A stretch of 64,000 nucleotides of DNA from GWB2-37-7 sp942492835 (GTDB lineage: Bacteria; Bacillota; Clostridia; Lutisporales; Lutisporaceae). The translations under genes were made by a program, and so were the position numbers. Below are positions 45,016 through 54,212 of this stretch, piece after piece. The stretch spans positions 3,472,001 to 3,536,000 of the forward strand of contig OW818645.1 of the NCBI GenBank assembly GCA_942492835.1, written 5' to 3'. The notes beneath the pieces were generated by a model. That model made no database searches. It was not told where the DNA came from and worked only from the letters and a program-made list of their open reading frames with translations. Position 1 is the first letter of the stretch, and each line of letters starts with the position of its first letter.

Positions 45016-45035
45016 AAAATTAGAGGAGATATGCT

Positions 45036-46568
45036 TTAATCTATTATTTTACTCATATCTTCAGCTATGTTTCTGAGACTTTCAGCACTGCTTGCCAGTT
45101 CTTCGCTCATAGCGAGATTTTCATTGATCGCCTCAAACACAATGTTAAAATTATTAATAGTATTGCGTGTTGATTCGGAGATACTTGTATTAAATTCGAC
45201 TACACTCTGAGTTTCAGAAAGCATTATATGAGTAAGGTTGCTTATTTCATTTATATTACTACCAGAGCACTTTAGATCATTTATCATGTCTTTTACATTA
45301 CGTACTACTTCATTTAATATGATATCGCCATTGCTTGCCATTTCTGTATTATCAGTCATCAGACCTTCTACTTGGCTAACTCTTTCTTTAAACTCTTGTG
45401 TTATAGAAGACACTTCATTAAGTGATTTATGGGTGTTTGTAGCAAGCTTTCTAATTTCGTCTGCAACGACTGAGAAACCTTTTCCAAGTTCTCCAGCTCT
45501 TGCAGCTTCAATTGATGCGTTTAAAGCAAGTAAGTTTGTTTGCTCAGAAATCTGTCGTATGATGAGTAGTACCTCATCTATCTGCTTCGATTTCTTTTCT
45601 AATATATGAGTGGCATCAAGGGTGTTGCTTATGCTCTCTTTAATCCCCCTAATAATTGTTAATGCCTCATTTAGTGCATCTTCATTATCATTTGATAATT
45701 TTATTAGATTGGAGGATTGAAGCTCAGTACTCTTTACTCTTACTGTTACGGATTCGTTTGTGTTCAAAAGTTCACTGAGAATTTTACTGTTTTCTTCAAC
45801 ATCCCTTAACATTATAGCTGCATCTTTTGAAACCTCTTGGCTTGTATTTGCAATTTCTTCGACGGTACTACTTTCCTCTTCAGCAATTGCTGATAGATTT
45901 TGGCTTGATGAGACAAGATTCTGAGAATATGCTGTTACCTTACTGAATAAATTTACTACATGTTCATTGCTTCTTTTTAGTTCATCTTCATTACTTCCTA
46001 CAGTTCTTAATAAACTTGATGCAAAGTAGGCAAAGATGTATATTCCAAAGGAAATTAAGCATATAACTACAACTCTTAAGAACATTTCTCTTATAAAGAA
46101 TTCTTCTCCTGGCAAGGTAAGTGGGCTAAATACAAATAGTACAAATTGAGAGGCTATTCCAAGCAATATTGAAGCTATATCCATTTTGTTATCTAGGAAT
46201 AGAGTACCGAGTATTATAAAGTAAAATACACTTGCCCAAAGCTCTTTTGAAGGCATGTTAAAACATAATAAAAGGTAATTAGTATAGGAAAACATCAAAA
46301 TGATGATTTTTAGTGCAGCAAAAGCTTTTTTGTTTAGTTCTCCATCTTTAATTGTAGTATTGTACATCAACTTAAAGGTAATTAGTTCCACAGCTACTAC
46401 TACTGAAAGTATCGCAATTGTAACCCAACTTATTTCTTCATAGAATTTCATTAGCTTCATGAAAGCAAATAAGGGTGGTGCGATTAAAGCACTTATTGAA
46501 TATATAATAAGAACAAATTTTAGCGTTTTTAGCTGATATTTAGTTATGGTGCCACCGTCTTTTTCCAT
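45036..46568 (-). CDS. Methyl-accepting chemotaxis-type receptor with polytopic N-terminus
   Basis: This 510-residue protein has about six hydrophobic segments in residues 15-195 (e.g. ISALIAPPLFAFMKLM, WVTIAILSVVVAVELI, VVICLISFGIYIFAYFAS) and no large extracellular sensor domain or clear HAMP. The cytoplasmic half is a classic signalling coiled coil with the hairpin tip SEQTNLLALNASIEAARAGELGKGFSVVADEIRKLA. It probably senses through the membrane domain and controls CheA or another output. It is the second gene behind the c-di-GMP riboswitch. Confidence 0.88.
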   Translation of the reverse strand: MEKDGGTITKYQLKTLKFVLIIYSISALIAPPLFAFMKLMKFYEEISWVTIAILSVVVAVELITFKLMYNTTIKDGELNKKAFAALKIIILMFSYTNYLLLCFNMPSKELWASVFYFIILGTLFLDNKMDIASILLGIASQFVLFVFSPLTLPGEEFFIREMFLRVVVICLISFGIYIFAYFASSLLRTVGSNEDELKRSNEHVVNLFSKVTAYSQNLVSSSQNLSAIAEEESSTVEEIANTSQEVSKDAAIMLRDVEENSKILSELLNTNESVTVRVKSTELQSSNLIKLSNDNEDALNEALTIIRGIKESISNTLDATHILEKKSKQIDEVLLIIRQISEQTNLLALNASIEAARAGELGKGFSVVADEIRKLATNTHKSLNEVSSITQEFKERVSQVEGLMTDNTEMASNGDIILNEVVRNVKDMINDLKCSGSNINEISNLTHIMLSETQSVVEFNTSISESTRNTINNFNIVFEAINENLAMSEELASSAESLRNIAEDMSKIID

Positions 46569-46593
46569 TTAATTTTACACTCCTTATAATTTA

Positions 46594-47598
46594 TTACCAC
46601 TTATATAATAATGCTGTCATCGAATATCCTGATGCAACAGAGCAAAATATTATTATTTCATCTTTGTTGAATTTCTCCATTTTAAGTTTGTCATCAAATG
46701 CCATGATAGGGCTTGTACACCCTGTGTAGCCATATTTATTTCCTACATAAATGGAATCTTTCATATCGGTTCCAAGGCTTGTCATTGTAAGCTCTAGATC
46801 TGCCTTTGAGAACTGTGACATAAAATAATGAGATACATTTTCGGACTTATAACCATAGTCTGATAATAGATTTGTTATAAGTTCTGTCCACTTAGCTGAC
46901 AAAAAGCTAAAATCAAAAGGCTTCCACAGCATCTTTCTATCCTCGATGCTAACGCCTGCATCTGAGATTTTTGACATTCCACAAGCAGGCATAGTAACAG
47001 TCTCATAGTATGTATCATCGGTAAACATCCTAGAGCCAAGCAGACCTCTTTCCACAGTATCTTCCTTTTTTTCAAGAATAATTGCAGCAGCACCATCTCC
47101 AGTACAGCCATAGGATATCATATCATCCATTCTTGCATGAGGGCTTATTAATAGAGAACCTACAACAAGAATTCTTTTGTACTTCTCATCGGTTTTAAGA
47201 TATCTTGAAGCAGTATCTATAGCTGTCAGCATACCAACACAGTTAGAATTCATATCAAATATTCCGTGTGCATTTTTTGCCTGGAGCTTATTTTTTATGA
47301 TAAGTGCGCAGCATGGTAACAGATATTCTGGGGTATCTGTTACGGAGATTATCATATCAATATCTCCGACAGAAAGTCCTGCATTGTTTAAAGCTTCTTT
47401 GGCAGCTTCAACAGACATTGTTATACTGGTTTCTCCTTCTTTGGCAAAGGTTCTAGTTTCTCTGCCAAGTTTCTTCATTATCGCTTCTGCATGATCCTCA
47501 AGCTGATAGCTTTTAAAGTGATTAATAAAAAATTGATTATCTACTTTTGTTTTCGGGTGGTATGTTCCGACTCCAACTATTTGTACGTTTTTGAACAT
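46594..47598 (-). CDS. Atypical KASIII-like (FabH-fold) protein
   Basis: This 334-residue protein has the thiolase fold of 3-oxoacyl-ACP synthase III: VQIVGVGTYHPKTKV start, Cys120 in SNCVGMLTAIDTA at the active-site position, GCTGDGAAAIILEK, and a GYSMTALLYKW end. The catalytic His and Asn of FabH appear to be missing: by alignment to HQAN the sequence reads SQFS (Ser261), and to HGNTSAAS it reads YGYTGCTS (Tyr291). It may transfer acyl groups or condense an unusual substrate. ATG 47598 has an AAGGAGG site and is preferred to the start 33 bases upstream. Confidence 0.82.
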   Translation of the reverse strand: MFKNVQIVGVGTYHPKTKVDNQFFINHFKSYQLEDHAEAIMKKLGRETRTFAKEGETSITMSVEAAKEALNNAGLSVGDIDMIISVTDTPEYLLPCCALIIKNKLQAKNAHGIFDMNSNCVGMLTAIDTASRYLKTDEKYKRILVVGSLLISPHARMDDMISYGCTGDGAAAIILEKKEDTVERGLLGSRMFTDDTYYETVTMPACGMSKISDAGVSIEDRKMLWKPFDFSFLSAKWTELITNLLSDYGYKSENVSHYFMSQFSKADLELTMTSLGTDMKDSIYVGNKYGYTGCTSPIMAFDDKLKMEKFNKDEIIIFCSVASGYSMTALLYKW

Positions 47599-47629
47599 AA
47601 TGCCTCCTTTTTCTCCCCCGAATAAGGAC

Positions 47630-47665
47630 AAAAAAGATAGATAGCACTAAGATATGCTATCTATC
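47630..47665 (-). terminator. Terminator downstream of the c-di-GMP aptamer
   Basis: On the minus strand GATAGATAGCA (47665-47655) pairs perfectly with 47646-47636, followed by TTTTTT (47635-47630). It lies between the aptamer and the first gene, as an expression platform. Confidence 0.88.
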
Positions 47666-47667
47666 CT

Positions 47668-47762
47668 TAAAGCACAAACTTAGCAACCAGACAATCATGG
47701 GAGATACTCCTTTAGATTCATGGCTTTGCGTCCTTACCTTTCGGTAAGTTTGCCTTTATATG
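47668..47762 (-). ncRNA. Cyclic di-GMP-I (GEMM-I) riboswitch aptamer
   Basis: The minus strand shows the GEMM-I pattern in order: GGCAAAC (47754-47748), a TTACC-GAAA-GGTAA hairpin with GNRA loop (47747-47734), GGACGCAAAGCCA (47733-47721), a second hairpin with TCTAAAGGAG...CTCCCATGA, and GGTTGCT before the closing P1 strand. These positions match the c-di-GMP-I consensus closely. An intrinsic terminator follows immediately. It controls the KASIII-like gene and the chemoreceptor gene by c-di-GMP level. Confidence 0.92.
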
Positions 47763-47820
47763 TTAATATGTTCGTAAAATAGTAAGTAGTTATGACTAAA
47801 GTTAATTATAACTAAATTAA

Positions 47821-47848
47821 ATTATAACATATATGTAATATTAATCAA
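47821..47848 (-). promoter_or_regulatory. Promoter of the riboswitch operon
   Basis: On the minus strand TTGATT (47848-47843), a 16-base spacer and TATAAT (47826-47821) precede the aptamer by about 60 bases. Confidence 0.6.
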
Positions 47849-48182
47849 TATATATTTTTAAAAGATGTTATATATTCCCAAATGCTATATAATTTATAAG
47901 TTTAATGTATTTTATTGTCAGATATGCAAGTAGAAATACTGCCTATCTTTAATTGGTAGTAACAACAGTGGCTTAAAATTGAATATACCTGCAAAAGATG
48001 CTATACTGTACATGAATAAATATACACAAATATTCATGTATTTATCTTTATAGATACTTTTTAGATTAAAAAAGAGAAGGTTATTGATTTTAATAAGTAC
48101 TGCGAAATGTAGATAAATGCATGTTTGCCGCTTGCACAGAATAAATAGCGTTATATTAAGGGTTTAATAGTGGGGTATGTAT
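47849..48182 (+). other. AT-rich divergent intergenic region
   Basis: No ORF or stable structure was recognised in this stretch between the riboswitch promoter and the histidine kinase gene. It must hold the kinase promoter, but no clear pair of boxes stands out. Confidence 0.35.
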
Positions 48183-50180
48183 ATGTTGCATAAAATTTCT
48201 AAAATTATAATTATATGTATGATTGCCTTAGCTACTTTTTTATTTTTTTATAATAAGGTGTTTGCTGTAGATACTATATTGAAGGTTGCATTTGACCCCA
48301 ACTCGCCTCCTTATCAATTCTTAGAGAACGGTGAAAGTGCAGGGGTACATATTGATATAATGAATAAGATTGCAGAAAAGTATAATTATATTATAGAATA
48401 TGTACCGATAGAGAACCCCTCAAAGTGTATAGAAGCTATGGAAAATGGAGAGGTAGATATAGTTTTGGGGGTTATAAATAATAATCTTACAGACTATAAA
48501 GTAGAATTAACTGAGAATATGTCTCAATCCTCCATTTGCATGATTGTAAGAAATGATAAGATAGAAGCTATAAAAAATAATAAAAGCAGATTTCTTACTA
48601 CCTTTGAAGACGAAACAATAAGCTATTCATTTGCTCACAATATGGGTAATCTAAAAAGCATTGTTGTTTCAAATCAAGTCAGAGTATTTGATTCGCTTGT
48701 TTCTGAAAAAGCAGATATTGCAGTCGGAGTAAAGAACAGTTTATTATATCAGCTAGAAAAAGCAAATCTGGAGGATGAATATACAATAGTAAATAACTAT
48801 ATGGTACCCATAGAATATGCAATGGCTGTAAAAGCAGGAGACAAGGAGTTAAAGACAAAACTGAATAATGGACTGCAACAATTGAGAATAAATGGTGAGT
48901 ATGAGAGAATATATGAAAAATGGATTAATGAAGGTAAATATGCAGTTAGAGCAATAACAAGCAAAATACTTAGTATAGTAGCAATAATAATTGCAATAAT
49001 TACTGCAATATTTGTAATTAATTTACGTTTGAATTTTTTCTTGAAAAGACAAGTTTTTGAAAAAACTAAAGAGCTGCACAAAATTAATGAAGACTTAGAA
49101 AATCAAATTACTGAGACAAGAAACAATAATGAATTAAAAAATCGTATAGTTGAAAACAGTCCTAGTGCCATAATTGTATTTGACAGAGAATGCAGGATAA
49201 ACTTACTAAATCAAAGTGCATTAAGGTTAGCAGGTATTAATGATTCACCTATAGGACAAAGTGTTTTTGAAATTAATCTTTTTAAAGATATTTTGGAGAA
49301 TAAAAAAGATAAAGTCTTCCTGCAAGATTCTAAATATTTTAACGAAGAGATTACCTTAAAAAATAAATATGGAAAAAATATAAGCTATAGATATGACATA
49401 TATCATTTGTTTGACTTTAAGAATAATATAAGAGGAGCTATTCTTAGTATTGATGATATCACAAAAGAATTTAAACTGAAGGAAAAGATGTTTGAAAAAG
49501 AAAAAAATCAGGCGTTTAATCAAATTATAGCAGGAATGGCTCATGAAATCAGAAATCCGCTTACTTCAATAAAAGCATTTGTAGAGCTTATACCTATAAA
49601 AAGAGACAATGTGCAGTTTCAAAACCAGTTAGCTGAATTTGTGCCAAAGGAAGTTGATCGTGTAAATAACCTTATTACAAGTTTGATTGACTATGCAAAG
49701 CCTAAAATAAAAAATATGGAGAATGTAATAGTAAAAGATATTATAAATTCCTGCACGATTTTACTTATGCCCATGGTGCAAAACAAGAAAATAATACTGG
49801 ATATCGATATAGAAGATGACTTGGTTATAAAAGCAGATATTGATCAATTAAAGCAAGTGCTTATAAACATAATTATTAATGGCTTTGAATCAATGGGTGA
49901 AAAGCTAAAGTCTGATATAGCTGCTGACAAAAAGCTGCATATGCAAATAAAAGCATGGAAAGACGAGTGGCGTGTTTTCGTACAATTTACTGACGAAGGT
50001 GTGGGCATGGATAAAGATGAAATCAAGAAAGCAACAGACCCATTCTTTACAACTAAAGCAAGCGGTACAGGATTAGGCTTGTATATTACTAAGCAATATG
50101 TTGAAGAAAATAAGGGAACTATGACTATAGAAAGCGTTAAGGCTGAGTACACAAAAATAACATTGAAATTTGAGAGGTAA
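48183..50180 (+). CDS. Histidine kinase with periplasmic binding and PAS domains
   Basis: This is a sensor of about 665 residues. The N-terminal signal/TM (about 6-25) is followed by a family-3 solute-binding domain (about 30-255, LKVAFDPNSPPYQFLENGE, then GVHIDIMNKIAEKY), a second TM (about 258-285), a PAS domain (about 315-420) and a HisKA/HATPase module: H-box GMAHEIRNPLTSIKAF near 450, N-box IIINGFESM, DEGVGM and GTGLGLYITKQY. It probably binds a small nitrogen compound outside the cell and phosphorylates the NtrC-type regulator encoded 3 bases downstream. ATG 48177 is also possible. Confidence 0.9.
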   Translation: MLHKISKIIIICMIALATFLFFYNKVFAVDTILKVAFDPNSPPYQFLENGESAGVHIDIMNKIAEKYNYIIEYVPIENPSKCIEAMENGEVDIVLGVINNNLTDYKVELTENMSQSSICMIVRNDKIEAIKNNKSRFLTTFEDETISYSFAHNMGNLKSIVVSNQVRVFDSLVSEKADIAVGVKNSLLYQLEKANLEDEYTIVNNYMVPIEYAMAVKAGDKELKTKLNNGLQQLRINGEYERIYEKWINEGKYAVRAITSKILSIVAIIIAIITAIFVINLRLNFFLKRQVFEKTKELHKINEDLENQITETRNNNELKNRIVENSPSAIIVFDRECRINLLNQSALRLAGINDSPIGQSVFEINLFKDILENKKDKVFLQDSKYFNEEITLKNKYGKNISYRYDIYHLFDFKNNIRGAILSIDDITKEFKLKEKMFEKEKNQAFNQIIAGMAHEIRNPLTSIKAFVELIPIKRDNVQFQNQLAEFVPKEVDRVNNLITSLIDYAKPKIKNMENVIVKDIINSCTILLMPMVQNKKIILDIDIEDDLVIKADIDQLKQVLINIIINGFESMGEKLKSDIAADKKLHMQIKAWKDEWRVFVQFTDEGVGMDKDEIKKATDPFFTTKASGTGLGLYITKQYVEENKGTMTIESVKAEYTKITLKFER

Positions 50181-50183
50181 GTT

Positions 50184-51548
50184 ATGAAAAAAAGTGTTTT
50201 AATAATAGACGATGAACTTGGAATATGTACTTCTCTGACACTTGCACTAGAGGATATATACAATGTGAAGGCTACTGTAAATGCATCAGTTGGTCTTGGT
50301 TATCTAAAGGAAGAATGCTTTAATGTATGCCTTTTGGATCTTAGAATTGGTGAGCATAATGGAATAGATGTTTTAAGTGAAATTAAAAAGATTGATAATA
50401 ACATTGTTGTAATTATAATGACTGCCTATGGTACAATAGATTCCTCTGTAGAAGCTATTAAGAAGGGGGCTTACACATACCTTACAAAGCCTCTAAAAAT
50501 AAGCGAGCTATATATACTTATAGAACAAGCTCTAGAATATCAACAGCTGAATGAAAAGGTGGAATACTTAAATCAAGAGCTGGAAAACAAGTATGTGTAT
50601 AATGGCATTATAGGCAGGAGTCCTTCGATGAAATCGGTTTTTAAACTGATAAACAAGCTAAAGGATGTAGATACAAACGTCGTTATAACAGGTGAGAGCG
50701 GTACGGGTAAAGAACTGGTAGCAAGAGCAATACATTACTCGGGCAGAAGGAAGAAGGAGTACTTTGAAGAAGTAAATTGTGCAGCTATTCCGGAAGGTCT
50801 TTTGGAAGAAGAATTATTTGGACACAAAAAAGGTTCCTTTACAGGTGCGATAGAAGATAAAAAAGGCAAGTTTGAATACGCAAACAATGGAACTATCTTT
50901 TTAGATGAGATAGGAGACATGCCATTTTCGCTGCAGGCCAAGCTTCTTAGAGTTATACAGCAAAAAGAATTTACTCCCATAGGAAGCAATGAGAAGAAAA
51001 AGCTGAATATAAGAATAATAGCAGCAACTAATAAGGACTTAAAAGCTATGGTGGAACATGGAGAGTTTAGACAGGATTTATATTTTAGACTAAATGTAAT
51101 AGAGATAAATTTACCCTCACTGCGAGAAAAAAAGCAGGATTTGCCATTGCTATTTGTTCATTTCATACAACAGTATAATCAAGAACTGAATAGGAATATA
51201 AAAGGTTTGTCGAAAGCGGCAGAAAGAAAGCTGTTAGATTATAATTACCCAGGAAATATAAGAGAACTTGCAAATATATTTGAGTATGCCATGGTATTAT
51301 CCAACGGAGATATAATTGAAGTTGGCGACCTTCCAGAGGAAATAAAAAGGTATAAGGCGGAAGCGGCAAATGGTGATAACTTGTTTACTGAGGATTTAGC
51401 AGGTCTGTCAATGAAGGAAATTGAAAAAAGAGTTATAAAATTTAACCTGCAAAAAAATGGAGGACACAAAAAAGCAACTGCCGAGGCTTTAGGCATAAGT
51501 GAAAAAGGTTTAAGAAATAAAATCATAGAGTATAAAATTTCAGACTAG
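50184..51548 (+). CDS. NtrC-family sigma-54 response regulator
   Basis: This 454-residue protein has a receiver domain (1-115; phospho-acceptor Asp52, Thr80, Lys102), a AAA+ domain (about 138-375) and a Fis-type DNA-binding helix-turn-helix at the C-terminus (NLQKNGGHKKATAEALGIS). Walker A GESGTGKE is at 168-175, the sigma-54 contact loop is GSFTGA (215-220, one change from GAFTGA), and Walker B is TIFLDEI (235-241). It should activate sigma-54 promoters; one such promoter lies about 200 bases downstream. Confidence 0.93.
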   Translation: MKKSVLIIDDELGICTSLTLALEDIYNVKATVNASVGLGYLKEECFNVCLLDLRIGEHNGIDVLSEIKKIDNNIVVIIMTAYGTIDSSVEAIKKGAYTYLTKPLKISELYILIEQALEYQQLNEKVEYLNQELENKYVYNGIIGRSPSMKSVFKLINKLKDVDTNVVITGESGTGKELVARAIHYSGRRKKEYFEEVNCAAIPEGLLEEELFGHKKGSFTGAIEDKKGKFEYANNGTIFLDEIGDMPFSLQAKLLRVIQQKEFTPIGSNEKKKLNIRIIAATNKDLKAMVEHGEFRQDLYFRLNVIEINLPSLREKKQDLPLLFVHFIQQYNQELNRNIKGLSKAAERKLLDYNYPGNIRELANIFEYAMVLSNGDIIEVGDLPEEIKRYKAEAANGDNLFTEDLAGLSMKEIEKRVIKFNLQKNGGHKKATAEALGISEKGLRNKIIEYKISD

Positions 51549-51560
51549 AAAGTTTATAAG

Positions 51561-51606
51561 TAAAGCGGTAATTTTTACTGAGGCAGTAAAAATTACCGCT
51601 TTAATA
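51561..51606 (+). terminator. Strong terminator of the two-component operon
   Basis: A perfect 20-bp stem (51561-51580 with 51584-51603) with a 3-base AGG loop begins 13 bases after the regulator stop. The stem itself ends in TTTA. Confidence 0.85.
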
Positions 51607-51750
51607 TATCAGAGATAAAAATAAATTATTAGTAAAGCATCATATAAATATAAAATTTGAAATATTTTATTAACGCTAACTCAAGTAATAGCAAGAGATA
51701 AGATAAAAAATCTAGTTATTTTTTTTATTGTTTTGTCATTAAATCGTAAT

Positions 51751-51767
51751 TTGGCATAATCATTGCG
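51751..51767 (+). promoter_or_regulatory. Sigma-54 (-24/-12) promoter of the creatininase operon
   Basis: TTGGCATAATCATTGCG aligns over all 17 positions with the sigma-54 consensus YTGGCACGNNNNTTGCW: the -24 GG and -12 GC are exactly placed, and only the C, G and final W positions differ. It lies 45 bases before the creatininase start and about 200 bases after a sigma-54 activator gene. Confidence 0.85.
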
Positions 51768-51812
51768 TATATAAAGATATGAATCTACATTTTATAATTA
51801 TGAGGTGAAGCT

Positions 51813-52547
51813 ATGTACAAGATGAAAGAAATGAGTTGGACAGAGTTTGATAAAAGAAGGAAAGAAACAGACTTAGCAATTATACCGTCAGGTGCAATAG
51901 AAGTATATGGACCTCAACTGCCACTAGGAACAGATACTCTAGTAGCAGAAGAAGTATCTATGTTATTGGCAAAACGCTTAAATGCAATAATAGGACCTAC
52001 GGTAGAGGCAGGAGAATCCTTTGGACTAGGAGAGTTCCCAGGAACAATTGTAATTAGACCAGAAAGCTTTAAATGCTATATGGAGGATATCTTCTCAAGC
52101 TTAATAAAATGGGGTTTCAAGAGATTTTTATTTTTGAATACACATGCTGGAAACACTCCAATAATTAGTCAGATTTGCAGAGAATATCAACGCAAATATG
52201 GTGTAAAATGCGTACAAATAGATTGGTGGAGATTTGTGCAGCCAAATGGACTTGATATTTTTGAAAACCAAGGCTATATGGCACATGGTCATGCAAGTGA
52301 ATGCGGAACCTCTGTTATGATGCATTTAAAACCTGAACTGGTTGATATGAGTAAATTGTTAAAGGCATATCCAAAAAGTACTAAGCACTATACAGAATAC
52401 ACAGACTTTATTAAGTATCCTCCCTTTGAGCAGCTAACCGATATAGGTTCTGTTGGAGATTCAACAGTTGCAACTGCTGAAAAAGGGCAGAAACTGGTTG
52501 AAAAATGCGTAGATAGAATAGTGAAATATATAGAAATGGAATTCTAA
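51813..52547 (+). CDS. Creatininase-family amidohydrolase
   Basis: This 244-residue protein has the creatininase fold: IIPSGAIEVYGPQLPLGTDT (23-42), FLNTHAGNTP (107-116), and HGHASECGTS (158-167). Family enzymes use divalent metals to hydrolyse cyclic amides such as creatinine. Here the motif normally written E-x-H-G-P-H-L-P reads E30-V-Y32-G-P-Q-L-P, so one metal-binding His is replaced by Tyr; Glu30, Asp41, His111 and Glu163 remain. The substrate may differ from creatinine. It is the first gene after the sigma-54 promoter. Confidence 0.85.
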   Translation: MYKMKEMSWTEFDKRRKETDLAIIPSGAIEVYGPQLPLGTDTLVAEEVSMLLAKRLNAIIGPTVEAGESFGLGEFPGTIVIRPESFKCYMEDIFSSLIKWGFKRFLFLNTHAGNTPIISQICREYQRKYGVKCVQIDWWRFVQPNGLDIFENQGYMAHGHASECGTSVMMHLKPELVDMSKLLKAYPKSTKHYTEYTDFIKYPPFEQLTDIGSVGDSTVATAEKGQKLVEKCVDRIVKYIEMEF

Positions 52548-52578
52548 GAAATAACTATTTAGAGTAAAGGAGAACAAT

Positions 52579-53409
52579 ATGAGGAAGTATTTAATAGCAG
52601 TTATTCAGTTGGATACTCAGCACAACAAGGGCGAAAACTTAAAGGTAATCACTTCATTTATTGATGAAGCGGCTTCAAAAGGAGCTAAGCTTGTAGCATT
52701 ACCAGAGATTATGAATTGCATCGGAATTAATGAAGGTGAAGGCGGAGATGCAGAGACTATCCCAGGCTATACAACAGAATTGCTTATGAAAAAAGCTGTA
52801 GAACACAATATCTGGATACATTGTGGAAGTATAATAGAACAAAACCCAGAAAGTGGAAACCCTTATAATACAACGGTTTTAATAGATAACAAAGGACAAA
52901 TAGTAAGCAAATACAGAAAATTGCATATGTTTGATGTAGAGCTTAGCAATGGTGTAGTAGTTAAAGAGTCAGACACCAAGGCACCAGGCAAAGAAATAGT
53001 AACGATAGATACGGAGCTTGGTCATTTTGGTTTTTCTATCTGCTATGATATAAGATTTCCTGAACTGTTCAGAATAATGACCTTGAGGGGTGCTCAAATT
53101 ATATTTACACCTGCAAATTTTACATTAGGCACAGGAAAAGATCATTGGGAGCCAATTTTAAGGACAAGAGCAATAGAAAATGGCTGCTATATAATATCAC
53201 CAGGACAAATTGGCAAGAAAACCTCCTTTGATGCATACGGAAAGAGTATGGTTGTTGACCCTTGGGGCAACGTTATAGCAAAAGCCAGTGATAAGCCTTG
53301 TGTAATATTAGCAGAGATTGATTTAGATTATTTGGACAAAATCAGATATCAGATACCAGCGTTGAAGAACAGAAGAGCAGATGTCTATGATATAAAGGAA
53401 TGTAAATAA
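52579..53409 (+). CDS. Nitrilase-family carbon-nitrogen hydrolase
   Basis: This 276-residue protein has the catalytic triad of the nitrilase superfamily: Glu43 (ALPEIMN), Lys114 (YRKLHMFD) and Cys155 (FSICYDIRFPEL). It belongs to the omega-amidase/Nit group by its KLHMFDVEL and GFSICYD motifs. It cleaves an amide or N-carbamoyl bond; with the creatininase-like gene upstream it could open and then deaminate a cyclic amide (inference). A AAAGGAGAAC site precedes the start. Confidence 0.9.
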   Translation: MRKYLIAVIQLDTQHNKGENLKVITSFIDEAASKGAKLVALPEIMNCIGINEGEGGDAETIPGYTTELLMKKAVEHNIWIHCGSIIEQNPESGNPYNTTVLIDNKGQIVSKYRKLHMFDVELSNGVVVKESDTKAPGKEIVTIDTELGHFGFSICYDIRFPELFRIMTLRGAQIIFTPANFTLGTGKDHWEPILRTRAIENGCYIISPGQIGKKTSFDAYGKSMVVDPWGNVIAKASDKPCVILAEIDLDYLDKIRYQIPALKNRRADVYDIKECK

Positions 53410-53445
53410 TTATTTTTCAAATAAAACAACGATTGGAGTAGAAAA

Positions 53446-54108
53446 ATGGAACTTTCTAAAGAGATTATTGATAGATTTATGAAGGTAGATCCAGCTCAAA
53501 TAGGGCATCACATAAAAGGTGGATATATGAATCCTAGAATAAAACCGATTTATAAGTCAGCAAAACTCGTAGGTCCAGCATTTACTGTAAGAATGCCACT
53601 TAATGACTCTGCAATATTATATTATGCAATGAAGCGGGCTCCTAAGGGCTCAGTTATAGTTATAGATAGAGCTGGAGATGACATTTATGCATGTACAGGA
53701 GAAATAGTTGCTACCGCAGCAAAGTGCCTTGGTCTTGCAGGCATAGTTATTGATGGACCAGCAACAGATTCAATTGCAATAGAAGCAATGCAATTTCCAG
53801 TGTTTTGCAGTGGATTATCTCCTGTTACGACTACTCTTTTAGGCATTACAGGAGAGTACAATGTACCCATACAATGTGGAGGAGCGGTGGTAAACACTGG
53901 CGACATAATATTTGGTGATGCTGACGGAGTAATAGTGATTCCACCTGAAAATTATGAAGTGCTCCTTGAAAAGGCAGAAGCTGCAACAAGAGGAGAAGTT
54001 GAAACCAAAAAAAGGCTTGCAGCAGGTGGATATATTGGTACAAATGTAGATAGATTAATTGAAACAGATATAATGGCATTGATTGCTGAATTGAAAAAAT
54101 TTAACTAG
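53446..54108 (+). CDS. RraA-family protein (aldolase/decarboxylase-like)
   Basis: This 220-residue protein matches the RraA/HMG aldolase fold: VGPAFTVRMPLND, VIVIDRAGDD, a GIVIDGPATDS motif and GDIIFGDADGVIVIPPENYE. Similar proteins act as 4-carboxy-4-hydroxy-2-oxoadipate aldolases or oxaloacetate decarboxylases and need a metal; RraA itself regulates RNase E. Here Arg in the DGPATDS region (normally DGxxRD) appears changed to Thr, so classical aldolase activity is uncertain. The catabolic neighbourhood favours an enzyme role. Confidence 0.82.
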   Translation: MELSKEIIDRFMKVDPAQIGHHIKGGYMNPRIKPIYKSAKLVGPAFTVRMPLNDSAILYYAMKRAPKGSVIVIDRAGDDIYACTGEIVATAAKCLGLAGIVIDGPATDSIAIEAMQFPVFCSGLSPVTTTLLGITGEYNVPIQCGGAVVNTGDIIFGDADGVIVIPPENYEVLLEKAEAATRGEVETKKRLAAGGYIGTNVDRLIETDIMALIAELKKFN

Positions 54109-54123
54109 AAATAAAATTAGAAG

Positions 54124-54147
54124 GTTGCCTTATGCGCATAGGGTAAC
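54124..54147 (+). promoter_or_regulatory. Near-perfect palindrome before the ABC transporter
   Basis: GTTGCCTTATGC/GCATAGGGTAAC is a 12+12 inverted repeat with two G-T wobbles, in the 104-base gap before the binding-protein gene. It may be an operator or an RNA hairpin; no T-tract follows. Confidence 0.45.
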
Positions 54148-54212
54148 AGAACAATGATTTATTAAAGCCATGGCGAAATACAAAGAAAAGTACAAATTAT
54201 AGGAGGATGTAT

